From the NCBI RefSeq assembly GCF_020740795.1, contig NC_067282.1, positions 145,748,858 through 145,812,857 of the forward strand: DNA of 64,000 nt, written 5' to 3'. This DNA comes from Apus apus. Taxonomy: Eukaryota > Chordata > Aves > Apodiformes > Apodidae. This document shows, in pieces, positions 52,716-64,000 of the stretch (its first letter is position 1; each line of letters begins with the position of its first letter). Made by a program: the position numbers and the translations under genes. Below the pieces are notes generated by a model. The model worked only from the letters and a program-made list of their open reading frames with translations, was not told the origin of the DNA and did no database searches.

Positions 52716-55700
52716 AGCTGAATGTCTGCTGTCCCCCCCATCTCCCCAAGCTAATTCCCAAAAGGAATTTGGTTTGCTCTCTCTAAAACAAACCATTCGC
52801 ATTGCAAAGTTCAGCAAGTTAGTAAATGCCAGATTTAAGATCACCTGTGCAACATTAATTCACCCCTCAAGCAAACGCATCATGATACAAGTTTTAATTA
52901 CATTATTATTGTTTCCATGGGTCTCCCGCCTTTTTCAGAGCAAAGGATGGATGTTGCTCACTTAATGAAGGCTATACACATTTTCTCCTGTCCTTATCAC
53001 CCAATGTGTGGCGCATGTACTATTTACTGCAGAGCATCCAGATCCTGCATTGAATACAGAATGATTAATTTCCTCATGGGCTTTTCTGCAGTGGTGTTCT
53101 CATCATAGCATTCAAGGTTCCTTTTTTTTTTTACAAACATCAATGAATTTATCTTCATAGCTCCCTGCTGAGGAGCAGAGATAAAAGCCAATATTTTCAA
53201 ACATGTCAGTGTATTTTGGGTGATCAATTAAAGAAGCTGAGAACCAAAACTTTCAGAGTGCTTAAGCACTTTCTTTCCTCAGAGAACAGCTCCCATTTAC
53301 CTTGGCTCTAGACACAGTGGGCAGTTTTTCTACAATGAGTGCATGGGTGACTGAAACTGGATACACAGAAAATGGGGACCACATGGACAGCAATAGGGAA
53401 GATTGTAATTTGTTTGAGTCATTCAGCTACACAAATCCCACAAAGGGTGAAATAAAATCCAATTTTTAATTTCAATTCAGTTGCCTTAACTGTCTGACTG
53501 TGATTTCTCCTCCCTATATTAATCTGCTAGGTTCACTACACAGCCTCCAAACTCCTCAACAAACAGCCACGATCTCAGGACTGCCAAGTCCTAGCTCATC
53601 CATCATCTTGCATAAAAGGAAACAGAGTTTGTGTAGAAAGTAGGATTGTGTATCTTACCTCATGAACACAAGACACGAGTGAATGGAAATTAATTGCCAA
53701 TTTTTACTCTGGTGTTTTCTTAGAGTCTTCAATTAGTGACCTGAAGTTGTGATGAGCAGGACAAGAGTACATGAGCTGAGACAGAATTAATCAGGGAGTC
53801 AGGAGCTGAATGGAGTGTAGCATCAAAAGAACAGATTTGTTTGGAAAGGAAACAAAATGAATCGCTGGGCAGAAAGCAGGAAGATATGTAGGTAAGCAGT
53901 CCTATATCATCTTTTTCAATAAAGCTGAGGGAATGGCCAACACTAAATCACCTCACACAGAGACAGGTAAAAGACAATATCCAACTAAGAAGAACCACAG
54001 AATAATGTGTTTTTTCCAAAGATAAAGCAAGCTACTGAAAACAGGCCTGGTAGGCACACGTAGGCAAATGAAGACATTATCCCAGCACCACCTCCATGCA
54101 GACTAAATGTTTAAAGGCACTGTGACAAACTGCAGAATAACTTTGAACCTATCACTCCACCTGTAAAGGTGTTGTCATGAGCTTTAGATTTCTCGACTAG
54201 GTGGTAGGATCTAACTGTGTACCATGCTCACAGGTGAGTACTAAAGTGACTTGGGAAAGCCAGGCTTGCCCCTGCCTCTGTTGAGTCCTAATGAAAGAGT
54301 CAAGTTCTTCCAGCATCAGAGGAGCATTGAGAAAAGATTTACAAAACAAAAACTAAAAACAAACAAACAAACAAAAAAGCAGCCAACACAAAATAAAAGG
54401 CTTAAGCTGCACATGTATAAGCCTCTGTTGAAAGAGGGAGTTCTGCAGGGCAAGAAGACAACTCAGTCAAAGCACACATGCCATCTTTAGTCCTCAGGGC
54501 TTTCATATTCAGCTCCATACAACAGAAATCACATCCTAGCCCTTGTTTTCACAAGCTAAGATTCAGCTTCACTCTGATGCACCCTGTGATTGCAGCAGCC
54601 ACTCTGTAATGTCACCTGGTTATCATCTTGCTAGCTTGGTAGTCAACTTCTTCATATTCTACAGCTTCTTCTTCCCTGAGCTGGACACCAGCTCTCTCCT
54701 CTTTCCCCAGTTGCCTTGCTAAGAGGACTACTGTTTTGAACAAGCTCCCCTGTGCTTCTCTCAGTTTACCTTTTAGATGGATCAAGCCCAGCCTCCTACC
54801 CTAAATCCTACTGCAGGAAAAACCCAGTGACTGCTGCAGTGATGAAGGTGACATTGATCTGAAAGCAGGAGTTGTATAGCAAGGTTACTTGCTGCCTAAA
54901 GCCAAATACAAAACTAAGATGGCTCTCCAACATCACCATCACTAGGCACAGCTGAAAACAGGAGATATTACTTCTCATTAAAATTCATAGATCTTGTGAC
55001 TTTTATAGAAATAGCAAGAAGAATCCAGGATGGCAGAAATGAGATATTAGGGGCAAAGAGTACTGACTCAGAGCAAAAACTCCAACTTCGTAGCTGACAA
55101 TAATAAGCATATTTTGTAAGAGGTGACTTTTCTTCTTAAAGCTACATCTAACATATTGATCTTCAATATGGTAAAGCCTGAATAATTCTGATTTTGCTGT
55201 AGTGTATCCATCTTTAGTTCATATAGGTAGTTTTGTATGAAGGTACAGCTGTAGTACTGTTTGGTTGCTTTATGCAGCAAGTCACACCTCACAACCTCAC
55301 CTTAGCTTCTGGCAGATTCCAGAACCCTTTGTTCATTTCTGCTTCTATCAGCAGCATTTTGTGAATTAATCCCCTGAAAGAAAGAGCCATAGCCTTTTTA
55401 GACGGATAACCAGGTCTGTGGTAATGAATATACCACATCTGTGATGGACTCCCAGTTGCCAATGCAATTTGTTGCTTTCTTTAGTCATAAAAGAAGAACA
55501 AGGATTTGTTAAAAATCTGAATTCATAGATTATAAGAAACTATCACAGAAGGGAATTTAAAAAATAAATAAATAAATAAACAAAACCAAAATACCACCTG
55601 CTTAAAAAAATGTATTCTCTAAAAGCACCCTTCTGTTTTGGAACATGACTCACAAGTAAGACCTCCATCTTCATGTACTTAATTTGGCTGTGAAGTCCTA

Positions 55701-56349
55701 GAAAAGATGATCCTTTTAAAGTAAAAAAAGAGAAAAATGCATATATATATATATATATATACATACATACACACACACTACATGTCTCTATAATAGCTGA
55801 CATCTAGGATGATAAAATCTCTATTTATACATAAGTATGCTCCTGTCTTCAACAGTTTTGCATTTACCACTCTTCATTTATTATCACCAACAATATTTGC
55901 ATGAAAATAAAGTATTTGGTTCTTCAGAATTCATTCATTTGCGCGATACATTTCCCCACCTGAAACTTCAGCGCTGTGATATCACAAATGTTTTTTGAGG
56001 AACTGATTAGATCACAAAGCAAGTAATAGAGCTCCAGGTGGGAAACATGCAGCAGGAAGAGATTAATTCCTAAGCAAGAAGACCTTGTTTCCATGTGATT
56101 GCCATTGGTTTGTTCAGCTTAACAGAGACTAAAGGAAAGAGGAGGAAAGAAAATCTATACTTTTCAGCAGAATTGCTACCAGTGCTCAGCTTCTAAGAGA
56201 TGGCAGCAGCTCCTTAAGGACTGTTCTGTCAACACAGAGTTGATCGCAACAGCTCTTAGTTTCACATACCATTTTTATTTTTCATTGGAAATTGCAATCC
56301 AATGTATTATGCCACTAAATCTGATACACCAAATAAGATACTTACAGAA
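52716..56349. other. intergenic sequence without recognised genes
   Basis: AT-rich. It has an AAAC repeat near 54,358-54,377, an AAAT repeat near 55,560-55,580 and a TA/CA microsatellite at 55,741-55,779. Nothing else identified. Confidence 0.5.
55741..55779. repeat. compound (TA)n(CATA)n(CA)n microsatellite
   Basis: About ten TA steps followed by CATA and then CA steps. It is likely length-polymorphic. Confidence 0.95.
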
Positions 56350-56440
56350 ACCTACAGCTTGATGTCTCTTCCAGAGCACCTTTCAGAAGCTGGGCATCTC
56401 AAAGTGCTTCACAGTAACAATGTAGATGCTTAGGTGCAGT
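56350..56440 (+). mobile_element. short ancient amniote repeat fragment
   Basis: AGAGCACCTTTCAGAAGCTG then GGCATCTCAAAGTGCTTCAC follows the 'AGCGCCTTTCATC...GATCTCAAAGCGCTTTAC' segment of old L3/CR1-like tails. The downstream part is not preserved. Confidence 0.5.
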
Positions 56441-58609
56441 GAATGGATACAAAATCTGTAGGTACACCTTTGAGGGAAATGCCTGTTTGGAGTCTCCAAT
56501 CAGAACAGTGGGTCGTGTTCCTTCCCACATACCTGACTTTGTCCCAGAGTGATCTCTGCAGTCAGGTATTCAAGAGGATTTATGGTTGAAGACCCTACAC
56601 AGCAGCTGACCATATGCTGGCAACAGCTACAATTGTGAAGACCTTGCGGAAAGTTCAGTCCTACAAGCACAGTCCCTTGCTGCCATTTTCGGAAATCCTG
56701 TCCAGAGTTGAACTGACCCATTACTAGGACAGACTGGGGCCACTGCAGCCAGGCTGGACACAATTGGATTTCAAAGCTCAGTAGTAGTTGCCTGTCTGTT
56801 TAACCAATGACAAGCACTCCAAGGCATCTCCAGCACTTCCAGGAAGCTCAATGTAAACAAGGCTCAGCAGGAAGACATCTCCAAGAGCATGGCAACAAAC
56901 TTACCCCTGCTGTGAATATTGTGTTAGCTCTGAATACAAAAGGGCCACAGATCAGGAATGCCTTCAATCTCTTAGAGCAAGCAACAGACAACAAAAGGTC
57001 TTAACCCTTCAGAGAGCAGTTTGTGCAGACTACCCACCACAACAAGGGAAAATTAAGAGTTTCATATGCTTTGGACAATTATTTGGGGTAGTCCATCATC
57101 TACGACATAGTCATATGGCTCATACTCTGAACTTGTACCAGTGAGATCTACTGTACCATGAAAGACATGCATTTATTCACCTTTGCTGTAAAAGCCTCAA
57201 GTAAGAACCCACCAAACAAGAAATAATGGGAAGTATTGAGCCCTAATGACCATATTCTGCTGCTCAACAGGTATCTTAAAGGTACTGGCCTGCAAGAAGC
57301 TGATTCTCTTGATTGTTTCTAGAGAAACAGACTAAGGAACAAAATTTGCCAAGGATGAAAATGGGAAAAAGGGAAATTGGGACTCGCAGCTATAAAATCT
57401 GAAGAAGGAATTTTTTGCAGGAAAAAGAAAACAGATGCCCAGAGAGCATGTGTAGGTGCGGGACTAATTCAGCCTGGGTACTGGCAAAGTCAGAGAGAAA
57501 AAAAAAAAAAAGCATTTGCAGCTCAAAAGACAAGCACAAGGTGAATGAAGAAAGATCCTGGATACTCCCCAAAACCTGCCCATCAGACAGAAGAATGCTG
57601 CCACAGGCTGAAGAAACTGAGGCTGGGAAGTGTATGCAAGACTGATTATGTTTCTCTAAACCAGCAAATTCTGAAGTAAAGAGCAATTCTAGTTACCAGT
57701 GCTGTGCATGGTCAATGCATGTACCCTGGGGCTACCCTGACATAATAAAGAGCAGCTTCATGTCACCCACCAGGACTGAAGAACTCCAAACTAAAACCAA
57801 AGAATTATCTGTTTCCATGGATCTGCCTCCAACAGGCTACAGAAGGGGAAAAGGCTGATCAATGGTTTTAGGTCTACAAAGAGTGCTACTGAGTCAGCAG
57901 ACAGATCTTGGAGAACCTTCTGACTTGCAAACAGAGGCTATCAGAAAGTGGACATCTAGAGTGCTTCCAAAGACCTAATGATGTATCCTGTGGTCAGCAT
58001 TAGTTGAGATACCCTAAGAGAAGAAGGGACCTAAACCAGGAAAACATGAAGGGAAAACTCCATTGGAGTGCAATGTAGAAACCAACAGTGATATAAAGTA
58101 TCAGTCTGCCAAAACCCAGAGGAGCCAACAGCTCACAAACACATGAGGTCTAGATTCAAGGCATCTTCTTGGTAAGAGATCAACATACAGAAACAGAAAC
58201 ATACAGAAATGTGAGCTCAAACAAACCCAACCAGTCTCCTTGGATTTTCTGTTTAAGAGATTGATGTCTTCCTGAAAACTTTATTGCTGAAACATTTTTT
58301 TTTTGTTTTCATTTTTACACTTGGTCAAACAGAGTTACAGATGGACAGCTGTTTTGACCCCATTTGAAAACCTTGGTTGATGTCCTTTCAGATTACTTCT
58401 GCAAGAAATGATGGAAGAGACATGACAAGATCTTTTATCAGCAGTGAACCAGATTTCTCCATTATTTCTTCTCTTTTCACCTCATTTTGTAATTCTTAAA
58501 TTTTTCCTTTTTTTCTTCCCCCTGAAATACTTTGTTCCAGCCAAGAAGGATGTGTCTTTGTTACTGTGGCCATTAAAAGTTTTCTATGCATGTTGTTGGC
58601 AAAATAACA
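56441..58609. other. intergenic sequence without recognised elements
   Basis: No gene or confident repeat apart from an A14 run at 57,498-57,511. Confidence 0.5.
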
Positions 58610-58870
58610 ATAATATTTTACTTCTGTAGTACATTTTTCACTAAGGAAAGCTGAAGCATTTTCTAAGAATCAATTACTCTTCACAACCTACTTCTGAAGC
58701 AGACATTATTATCCACAGTTTACAGAAGGATGAAATGGCAGATAGGTTAATTAACTTGCTTAAGGTCATCCAGCAAGTTAGTAACGGAGCTATGAAATAA
58801 TAGGATTCAACAGTTCTCATTCCCAGTCCCCTGATCTAACCACTAAGAAATATTCCTTCCCTTCAGTCTT
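58610..58870 (+). mobile_element. ancient amniote L3/CR1-like 3' tail (about 260 bp)
   Basis: Collinear with the old amniote tail: TAGTACATTTTTCACTAAGG, GACATTATTATCCACAGTTT, ACAGAAGGATGAAATGGCAG, CTTGCTTAAGGTCATCCAGC, AAGTTAGTAACGGAGC and TTCCCAGTCCCCTGATCTAA then CCACTAAG. These match the well-known pattern of 'ATTATTATCCCCATTTTACAG ... AAGGTCACACAGCAAGTCAG ... CCCAGTCCCCTGCTCTAACCAC'. It is the best preserved of the ancient fragments here. Confidence 0.75.
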
Positions 58871-61800
58871 AAGTACTTCAATTAAATCTATCACTGATCA
58901 CTTATTCTGACATACTGAACTACAAATTAGCCAGTCTAAATAACAAACATGTAGATGTGTGGAGGTCTACAGCATCCTGCCCCCACTTGCCTGTTCAGCT
59001 TCATGCATCCCCCACTATGCTGGTCAACTTCGGTTAGAAACGGACGTGCCACAGTTCTTCTGGAGAAGATGGCATTTTGTCAAAATCCTACCTTAAGGCC
59101 ATTCAACATTCAGATAGAACTGAAGTACATAGAGAAGAGGAATTAAGGAGGCAAGTAATTCCAGAATACTACTGATCAAATAAAAGAATTCCGGACCAGA
59201 TTACTGCCAAATCTTTGTAAAAAGGTCTTCCCTGTGCTTTATCATGAAGCCTCTTCCTTTGCTGCTTTGCATGTGCTCCATGCATGTTTCTTCATTCCCT
59301 TGATTTCTTTCCCTCACAACAGTCCCCAAGAAGAATACCTAAATTTTCTCCAAGTCCTACATCAACTCAGTGTCCTCTAACTCCTTTCTTGGGTTTCATG
59401 GTTTTTACTCACCCATCTGCCACTGATTTTCTTCTAAATAATTGCTGACAAGTCCAAACAGTTTGCTCTATTTATACCAAAAAGCTCAGGAGGATCTAAC
59501 AACGTGTCCATAGACTTCAGCTTGACACAAGCCCATTCCTGTTGTCAGCCCCTTCCATTCCCTGCTATTATCACCCCTCAGCATGTCAAGTCTAATTTGT
59601 ACTGTGAAAACCTCAGAGTAGGGACGTTCGCTTTAGATGTCCAAAAGGCTCCACACACTTACAGTGCTACAGAAATAGCATTGCGTTGGTCTGATTAGAC
59701 AGGTGGCTTTGCATAACATAGCAGTCTAGATACCACCAGCTCCAGGAACTGGAGGTCTAGCTCTTGTGCACCTCACCTCTCTAACTACCCATCATTCTGC
59801 ACCAGCAGCATGGCAGATAAAGGAGTGGGACATACATGTCTTCCACTCCTGTCACCTCCCCACAGTGATAAGGAAAAAAATGAAGAAATACCTTCTGTGC
59901 CTAGAGGCACAACACTGAGGAGCCTAAGCAGCAGTTCAGCCATCACCCTGAATGTTAAGCACTAGTAACTAAAACAGGAGTGCAGCCACCCGTACACTGC
60001 TGACAGTAATTATTCCCGGGGATGCACTGCTCAGCAGCCAGAAAGGTGCCTGGCCTGTCTAACCTGTTCTCATGAGGGGCATCATCTCGGGGAGAGTGCT
60101 TTGGACAATGTCCTCCACAGCGAAGCACATCACGCAGTAACAGTAATAACAGTGACATAGTAACAAAAATACTCCTGTGAGTGCACATTTTTCCTTCATT
60201 CTTGGCCTCAGATTGAATATTTGCTTGTCATTGCATGGCTGACAGGAGAAGCAACTGATTTTAAAGGAAAAGCTGCAGAAGAAATTAACTAATGAAGACC
60301 TGATCCTGTACGTGTGCTTCCATCACACCAAAAAAGCCATGCCGGAACTCCTCACGTCCACACTTACACATACGTGTGTCTGTAAAATGTAGCCAACAAC
60401 ACAGGGTCTCTCTGTACTGTGACTCCTTCCCAGTGATCCAGAGCCATGATGTGAAACTAAGAATAACAAGTCAGTTTGCCTCCTGTTCTGATCAGGAACA
60501 AGTATCATTCTTACTCAGTCTAATCCCCAAAACGTCGCTGGTCTGAAACTCAGGGGAGTAACTTTAGACAATCAGACACCAGGCTAAAACAGAAATGGAA
60601 CCAGAACCATGATAATTGGGTCCCGTTTTAGGCAATTCAATAGTCTGAGGGAAACAGGAAGGTGTTTTTCAGTGGTCTATGTGCCAAATTTATGAGTTTG
60701 GTTCACAAATGCAAGTACTATTGGATATTTTCGCTGATGAGGACAAATGAGATCAAACCAGTGTAACTACTGACACGGGCAGAATGATTTACCTAAAATA
60801 TTTTGCCACAATCCTTTTAAACAAATAAAGACATTTGAAGGAGTGGAATGTTGCAGTACATATTAAACTGCCATCATTATTTTAGAGATGAAGAGACAGT
60901 AACTTGTCCCAAGGAACCATGTTGAAGAGTGGCGAAATGGAGTGGAGATGGCTACAGAGAATCCAACTGCTCAATCCTCCAATGTACAAAAAGTGAGCTC
61001 AATTTGATGTTGTATGAGGAAAAAGCCCCAAATAGCCAGCAGCTGTGTCTCACCATAGTTTCTAAAACTTATTTTCAATGACAGGAGGTATTCCAATCTA
61101 TATGGAATAAGCATTTTGGAACTCGTAATGTTTATACAGTTTAATCATGGTACAAGAAAGTGGTGGTTGCTAGGGAGGCAGCGATCATGATTTGATTATA
61201 ATAAGCAAAAAAGGACATTCCCAACCAGGGAAAGACTCTCCTACACACAGGGAGATACTTCAGAAAGATTATCTCCATCAAGACAAAATCATGAGAAAAA
61301 TACGACTCAAAAATACAGACAAAAATGTAAGTGAGAGTTCTTATTATCTTATTCCATAGTCTAGATGATTGCATAATTAACAAAACAGACAATTTTGGCC
61401 CAAGGACAGTCTTGGCTCAGCAGCAGGATGAAGGAAACACTCAGAGGTTAAAAATGTGGTCTAGAACAATGTGGCAAGGCAAAAACATAGAAGTGTTCTG
61501 AGGTATAAAAAAAATTTAAATGACAGAAAATGCATGAGTGACACAACTACAGACAGTATTGTGGGGAGTACAACCCTGCTGAGGTGTTTGAGTATTTAGA
61601 GAGCAAAACAGCATAGAAGTGACAGATGGTAAAAACTTCTATTCCCTCCTTAGAAAGATTAAGGAAGAGGCACTTTATTAAAAAAAAAAAAAAAAGAAAA
61701 ATACCTTCTAGTCCATTAGTGGGTAATAAGGGAAAACAACATCGACCAGAACAAACATTTTAAAATCAGGGTATCTAGGGAACTTTTGTATAATAATCCT

Positions 61801-62119
61801 TGAAGAACCAGCAAAAGAAATGGAATGTTAATTGTAATAAATCTCGGAACATAGAGGAAATTACAGATTATGTCAATGTTCAAAAAGGCCATGAGAGGTG
61901 ACCGAGATGCCTAGGCCATGGCTGATCAGCTCCTGGGAAGCATGGGAAAGTCAACAGGAAATTAATCAAGGAAGGACTGAGGAACAAGAACGTCTTTAAC
62001 GCTGAAAAAACAGATCCAGCCAGACAAACCCAGTTTCATCCTTTGACGGCATTACGCGTTTGGCGTATAAACGTAATCGCATCGTTGTCCTTTCCTCAGA
62101 GGTCTGCACAGGTTTAGCA
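58871..62119. other. intergenic sequence upstream of the right-hand CpG island
   Basis: Mostly unique-looking sequence. A weak ancient-repeat phrase lies at 60,870-60,960 (CATTATTTTAGAGATGAAGA, ACTTGTCCCAAGG), and an A16 run at 61,680-61,695. No exon recognised. Confidence 0.5.
62051..62077. other. CpG-bearing inverted repeat at the island edge
   Basis: ATTACGCGTTT (62051-62061) and AAACGTAAT (62069-62077) are inverted copies of ATTACGTTT apart from a two-base CG insertion, around a 7-base loop. Each arm carries CpG in otherwise AT-rich context. Confidence 0.6.
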
Positions 62120-62400
62120 CCTCCTGGCACGGATTACGAGTTCCCCTAACTCCAGCACCGGGAAGGCTCACGCCAAGCGGGCTCGGGAGGAGCCGACGCG
62201 GCCGCGGCGGGCAAGCCCGGCCTCACGCCCCAGGGCTGCCCCTCGGCCCGCAGCCCCGGCCCGAGGCTGGGGGCACAGGGGCGAGCGGCCGCGACGCGCG
62301 GCCAGGGGAGCCGCATCGCCTGCCGGCACCGCCACAGGGCGTCGCGCAGGGCCGGGGAAGCGGAGGCGGCCGCGCTCGGGCAGGCGGGGCCTGGCGGGGC

Positions 62401-62450
62401 CGCCCCGCAACGGCCGCCCCGCAACGGCCGCCCCGCAACGGCCGCCCCGG
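62401..62450. repeat. exact 14-bp tandem repeat, 3.5 copies
   Basis: CGCCCCGCAACGGC occurs at 62401, 62415 and 62429 without a mismatch, followed by CGCCCCGG. Each full unit has a GC-box-like CCGCCCC and a MYB-type CAACGG core. It lies immediately upstream of the CRE. Confidence 0.97.
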
Positions 62451-62454
62451 CGCG

Positions 62455-62462
62455 TGACGTCA
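62455..62462. promoter_or_regulatory. palindromic CRE (TGACGTCA), CREB/ATF site
   Basis: Perfect 8-bp cAMP response element with CpG, in the CpG island core, 30-50 bp from the GC-box and NRF1-like motifs. Confidence 0.8.
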
Positions 62463-62476
62463 CCCGCGCGGCGCCT

Positions 62477-62485
62477 GGGCGGGGC
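62477..62485 (+). promoter_or_regulatory. GC box (GGGCGGGGC), Sp1/KLF site
   Basis: Perfect GC-box core between the CRE and the NRF1-like site. Confidence 0.7.
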
Positions 62486-62491
62486 AGCCAC

Positions 62492-62503
62492 TGCGCCTGC
62501 GCC
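62492..62503. promoter_or_regulatory. NRF1-like site (TGCGCCTGCGCC)
   Basis: One central mismatch from the palindromic NRF1 consensus YGCGCAYGCGCR. NRF1 sites are common in promoters of mitochondrial ribosomal protein genes. Confidence 0.6.
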
Positions 62504-62511
62504 GCCGCCAT
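62504..62511 (-). promoter_or_regulatory. YY1-like site (GCCGCCAT; ATGGCGGC on the minus strand)
   Basis: Matches the YY1 core AAGATGGCGGC at its GC-rich half. Such elements often lie at or just after the start of transcription. The ATG on the minus strand is therefore better read as part of this site than as a start codon. Confidence 0.55.
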
Positions 62512-62571
62512 CGCTGCCCCCCGCGCCCCGGCCCCGCTGCTGCCGCCGCCGCCGCCGCGCTCCGCCCGCCG
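62505..62571 (+). other. candidate non-coding exon 1 of the right-hand gene
   Basis: If transcription starts near the YY1-like element, a first exon of about 65 bases could end at 62571 (CCG^GTCAGC) or at 62589 (CTGG^GTGGGG). No ATG-initiated frame of note follows on the plus strand in the island, which fits a non-coding first exon as in human MRPS33. Start and donor are guesses. Confidence 0.35.
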
Positions 62572-62900
62572 GTCAGCCCGGGGCGCTGGGTGGGGGCGGA
62601 GGGGTCTTGTGTGGGGAACGGGGCCCGGGGCTGCGTGCTAGGCGGGGGCGACGCGGCTGCCCTGGGGCAGGCCCTGGGGGGTCCTGCCGAGCGGGCCTCG
62701 CCTGCCGGGCCCCGGGGCGGGCTGCCGGGCGGGTGGCGCGGATCTCGTTAGCGGAGGGGCCCTCGGCGCGGTTCCCCCGGGGGGGCAGCTGCAGCCCCCG
62801 GGTGGGTTTGCACGCGTTGGCTCCTGGAGGGAAGCGGGCCCGCGGAGCCGGGAGGGACGGGGCCGTACCCGGCCTGGGTGCCCCTCGGGTAGGGGGGTGG

Positions 62901-64000
62901 CCTGGGGCAGCCTGGTGCTCGTCGTGTGGTTGTAGACAAATCATGACTGGAAACGGAAAGTTCTCCTGGCACCTGCTAAGTGAGAAGGAAGCGGCCTGAG
63001 GCAAGCTAGCCAGTCGGGAAGGAAAATCCCAGCCCGAGACGGGAAAGCAAGGCTTGGAGTAGCAATAAGGGGTGGGGTGCAGGTAAAGAAGCGGCCCTGG
63101 ATGGCGGTTTTGCTTTTGGTTTTCGTGTGCTAAATTACCAGTAGTTGATTCTGAAAATATCATTGCTGTAAGTGCCAAGAAAAGACCTGTTCTGGTAGCA
63201 TCTCGCAGGACCGGAGGTTGCCCTGAAACAGGCTTTGGACAGCTCTGGCACTTGGGAGTTTGTAGCCTTTGACTTCCTCAATTCTTACACCTTCTTAGAC
63301 TGGCAAAGATTAAGGGAGGTCTCCAGCTTTGGCTTGGGCTGTTTAGATTCCCTAGCAATTCTGAAGTGAAAAGCAAGCCCCTCAGACCACAGGTTTGCAT
63401 TGTTTAGGAGTGAAAGGTATTTTCATTTTAAGGCTACAGTTGGAAGAGACCAAGCAAGTTTTGTGTTTGAGTCTGGTGATGTTTTCACAGTGAAGATGTG
63501 ATTAAGAGGGGGACAATTTTTTTGTTTATATCTGAATGTAGGAATCGGGACTGGCTGTTCCAAAATGGATGATTTAGCAAGACTTAGTTATCATACCTGA
63601 TAATAGATGCTCATGTTGAAGTGCTACTCTGCAATTATATAACAGCTTCTATCTTCTCACACTAGGCCTGCTGTCTTAACTTCACGTCTCTCACACTTTG
63701 CCTTCCCTTTTGCTAATCTTTTCATTATTCTCTTTAACTCAGATTACTTGTATTATTTTTGTGCTTGATTTTTTTTTTCCTGCTTCCTTTCTAGTGCTTT
63801 GCTAACAGGAGTAAATCAAAGTAGGCAGTTGTACATCAGGTCCTCTAGTGGGCAGAAGTATGTAAGTGAGGTTATGAATGCTTCAGGTTTGTTATTAAAA
63901 CAAGCTCCCTTTTATACTGAAATGGACTTGGCCCTGTCCTGCTGGTTACTCCATGTTCTTTAATTTTTTATGCTTATCTTCTGAAATCAGCTGTGCAGTA
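62901..64000 (+). other. presumed first intron of the right-hand gene
   Basis: Composition returns to AT-rich. No coding exon was recognised; MRPS33 exon 2, which should begin Met-Ser-Ser-Leu-Ser-Glu-Tyr, is not present. The open frames near 62,573-63,178 are GC-island shadows. Confidence 0.5.

Larger units (their letters stand above)
62120..62900 (+). promoter_or_regulatory. strong CpG island promoter, probably of MRPS33
   Basis: G+C and CpG rise abruptly near 62,150 and fall after about 62,900. The core at 62,400-62,511 holds a 14-bp tandem repeat, a perfect CRE, a GC box, an NRF1-like element and a YY1-like element within 110 bp, and no TATA box. That is the usual build of a housekeeping, nuclear-encoded mitochondrial gene promoter. 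Synteny (established in human: MRPS33 diverges from TMEM178B) places MRPS33 here on the plus strand. No MRPS33 coding sequence is present in the window, so the assignment is inference. The downstream 1.1 kb would be its first intron. Confidence 0.6.

Noticed and set aside
62146..62511. 121-codon minus-strand frame starting ATGGCGGCGGCG in the right-hand CpG island
   Set aside because: Ala/Pro/Arg-rich composition with other frames open in parallel is typical of CpG islands. The ATG coincides with a YY1-like element, and synteny predicts transcription the other way.
62454..62999. 181-codon plus-strand frame across the CpG island
   Set aside because: It starts at GTG inside the CRE and is low-complexity. 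Its only ATG-led part is 18 codons near 62943.

Overview
This is vertebrate nuclear DNA, almost certainly from a bird. The evidence is a CR1-dominated repeat landscape (several 5'-truncated CR1 copies whose 3' ends carry the ATTCTRTG-type tail), no Alu, L1 or B elements, low overall repeat density, and one coding exon that reads as avian TMEM178B. The sharpest CR1 copy looks like a CR1-J-type subfamily of Neoaves, but that placement is from memory.

Layout. Positions 1-46,688 are read as the 5' part of the first intron of TMEM178B, which lies on the minus strand. The interval contains no recognisable exon, only transposon relics and AT-rich unique sequence. Relics: a small hAT-like element near 9.8 kb; CR1 copies at 13.3-14.9, 18.5-19.0 and 33.0 kb; two long, very decayed CR1-type LINEs at 23.1-25.1 and 34.0-35.7 kb; an L2-type LINE at 37.3-39.6 kb. 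A GC-rich, CpG-poor block at 10.5-11.9 kb is unexplained. Exon 1 of TMEM178B (start codon, first membrane helix, claudin-like GLWxxC motif, consensus splice donor) is at 46,689-47,070 (minus). Its CpG island is at about 47.7-48.5 kb. Positions 48.5-62.1 kb are intergenic, with simple repeats and ancient repeat tails. At 62.1-62.9 kb there is a second, stronger CpG island with a tight CRE / GC-box / NRF1-like / YY1-like cluster. In human the neighbour diverging from TMEM178B is MRPS33, a mitochondrial ribosomal protein gene. This island is therefore most likely its promoter and non-coding first exon, with the gene body running off the right edge.

The two genes are head to head but about 14-15 kb apart, so this is not a shared bidirectional promoter. 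TMEM178B encodes a four-helix claudin-like membrane protein. The right-hand promoter looks like a housekeeping nuclear-encoded mitochondrial gene.

Most open reading frames in the window are chance ORFs in AT-rich or GC-rich non-coding DNA. I found no tRNA, rRNA, CRISPR array, intact transposon or recognisable endogenous retrovirus, and nothing that qualifies as a new biological system. The findings are modest: promoter architecture, an exact 14-bp repeat with MYB-like cores, an upstream ORF, G-quadruplex motifs and ancient retroelement relics.
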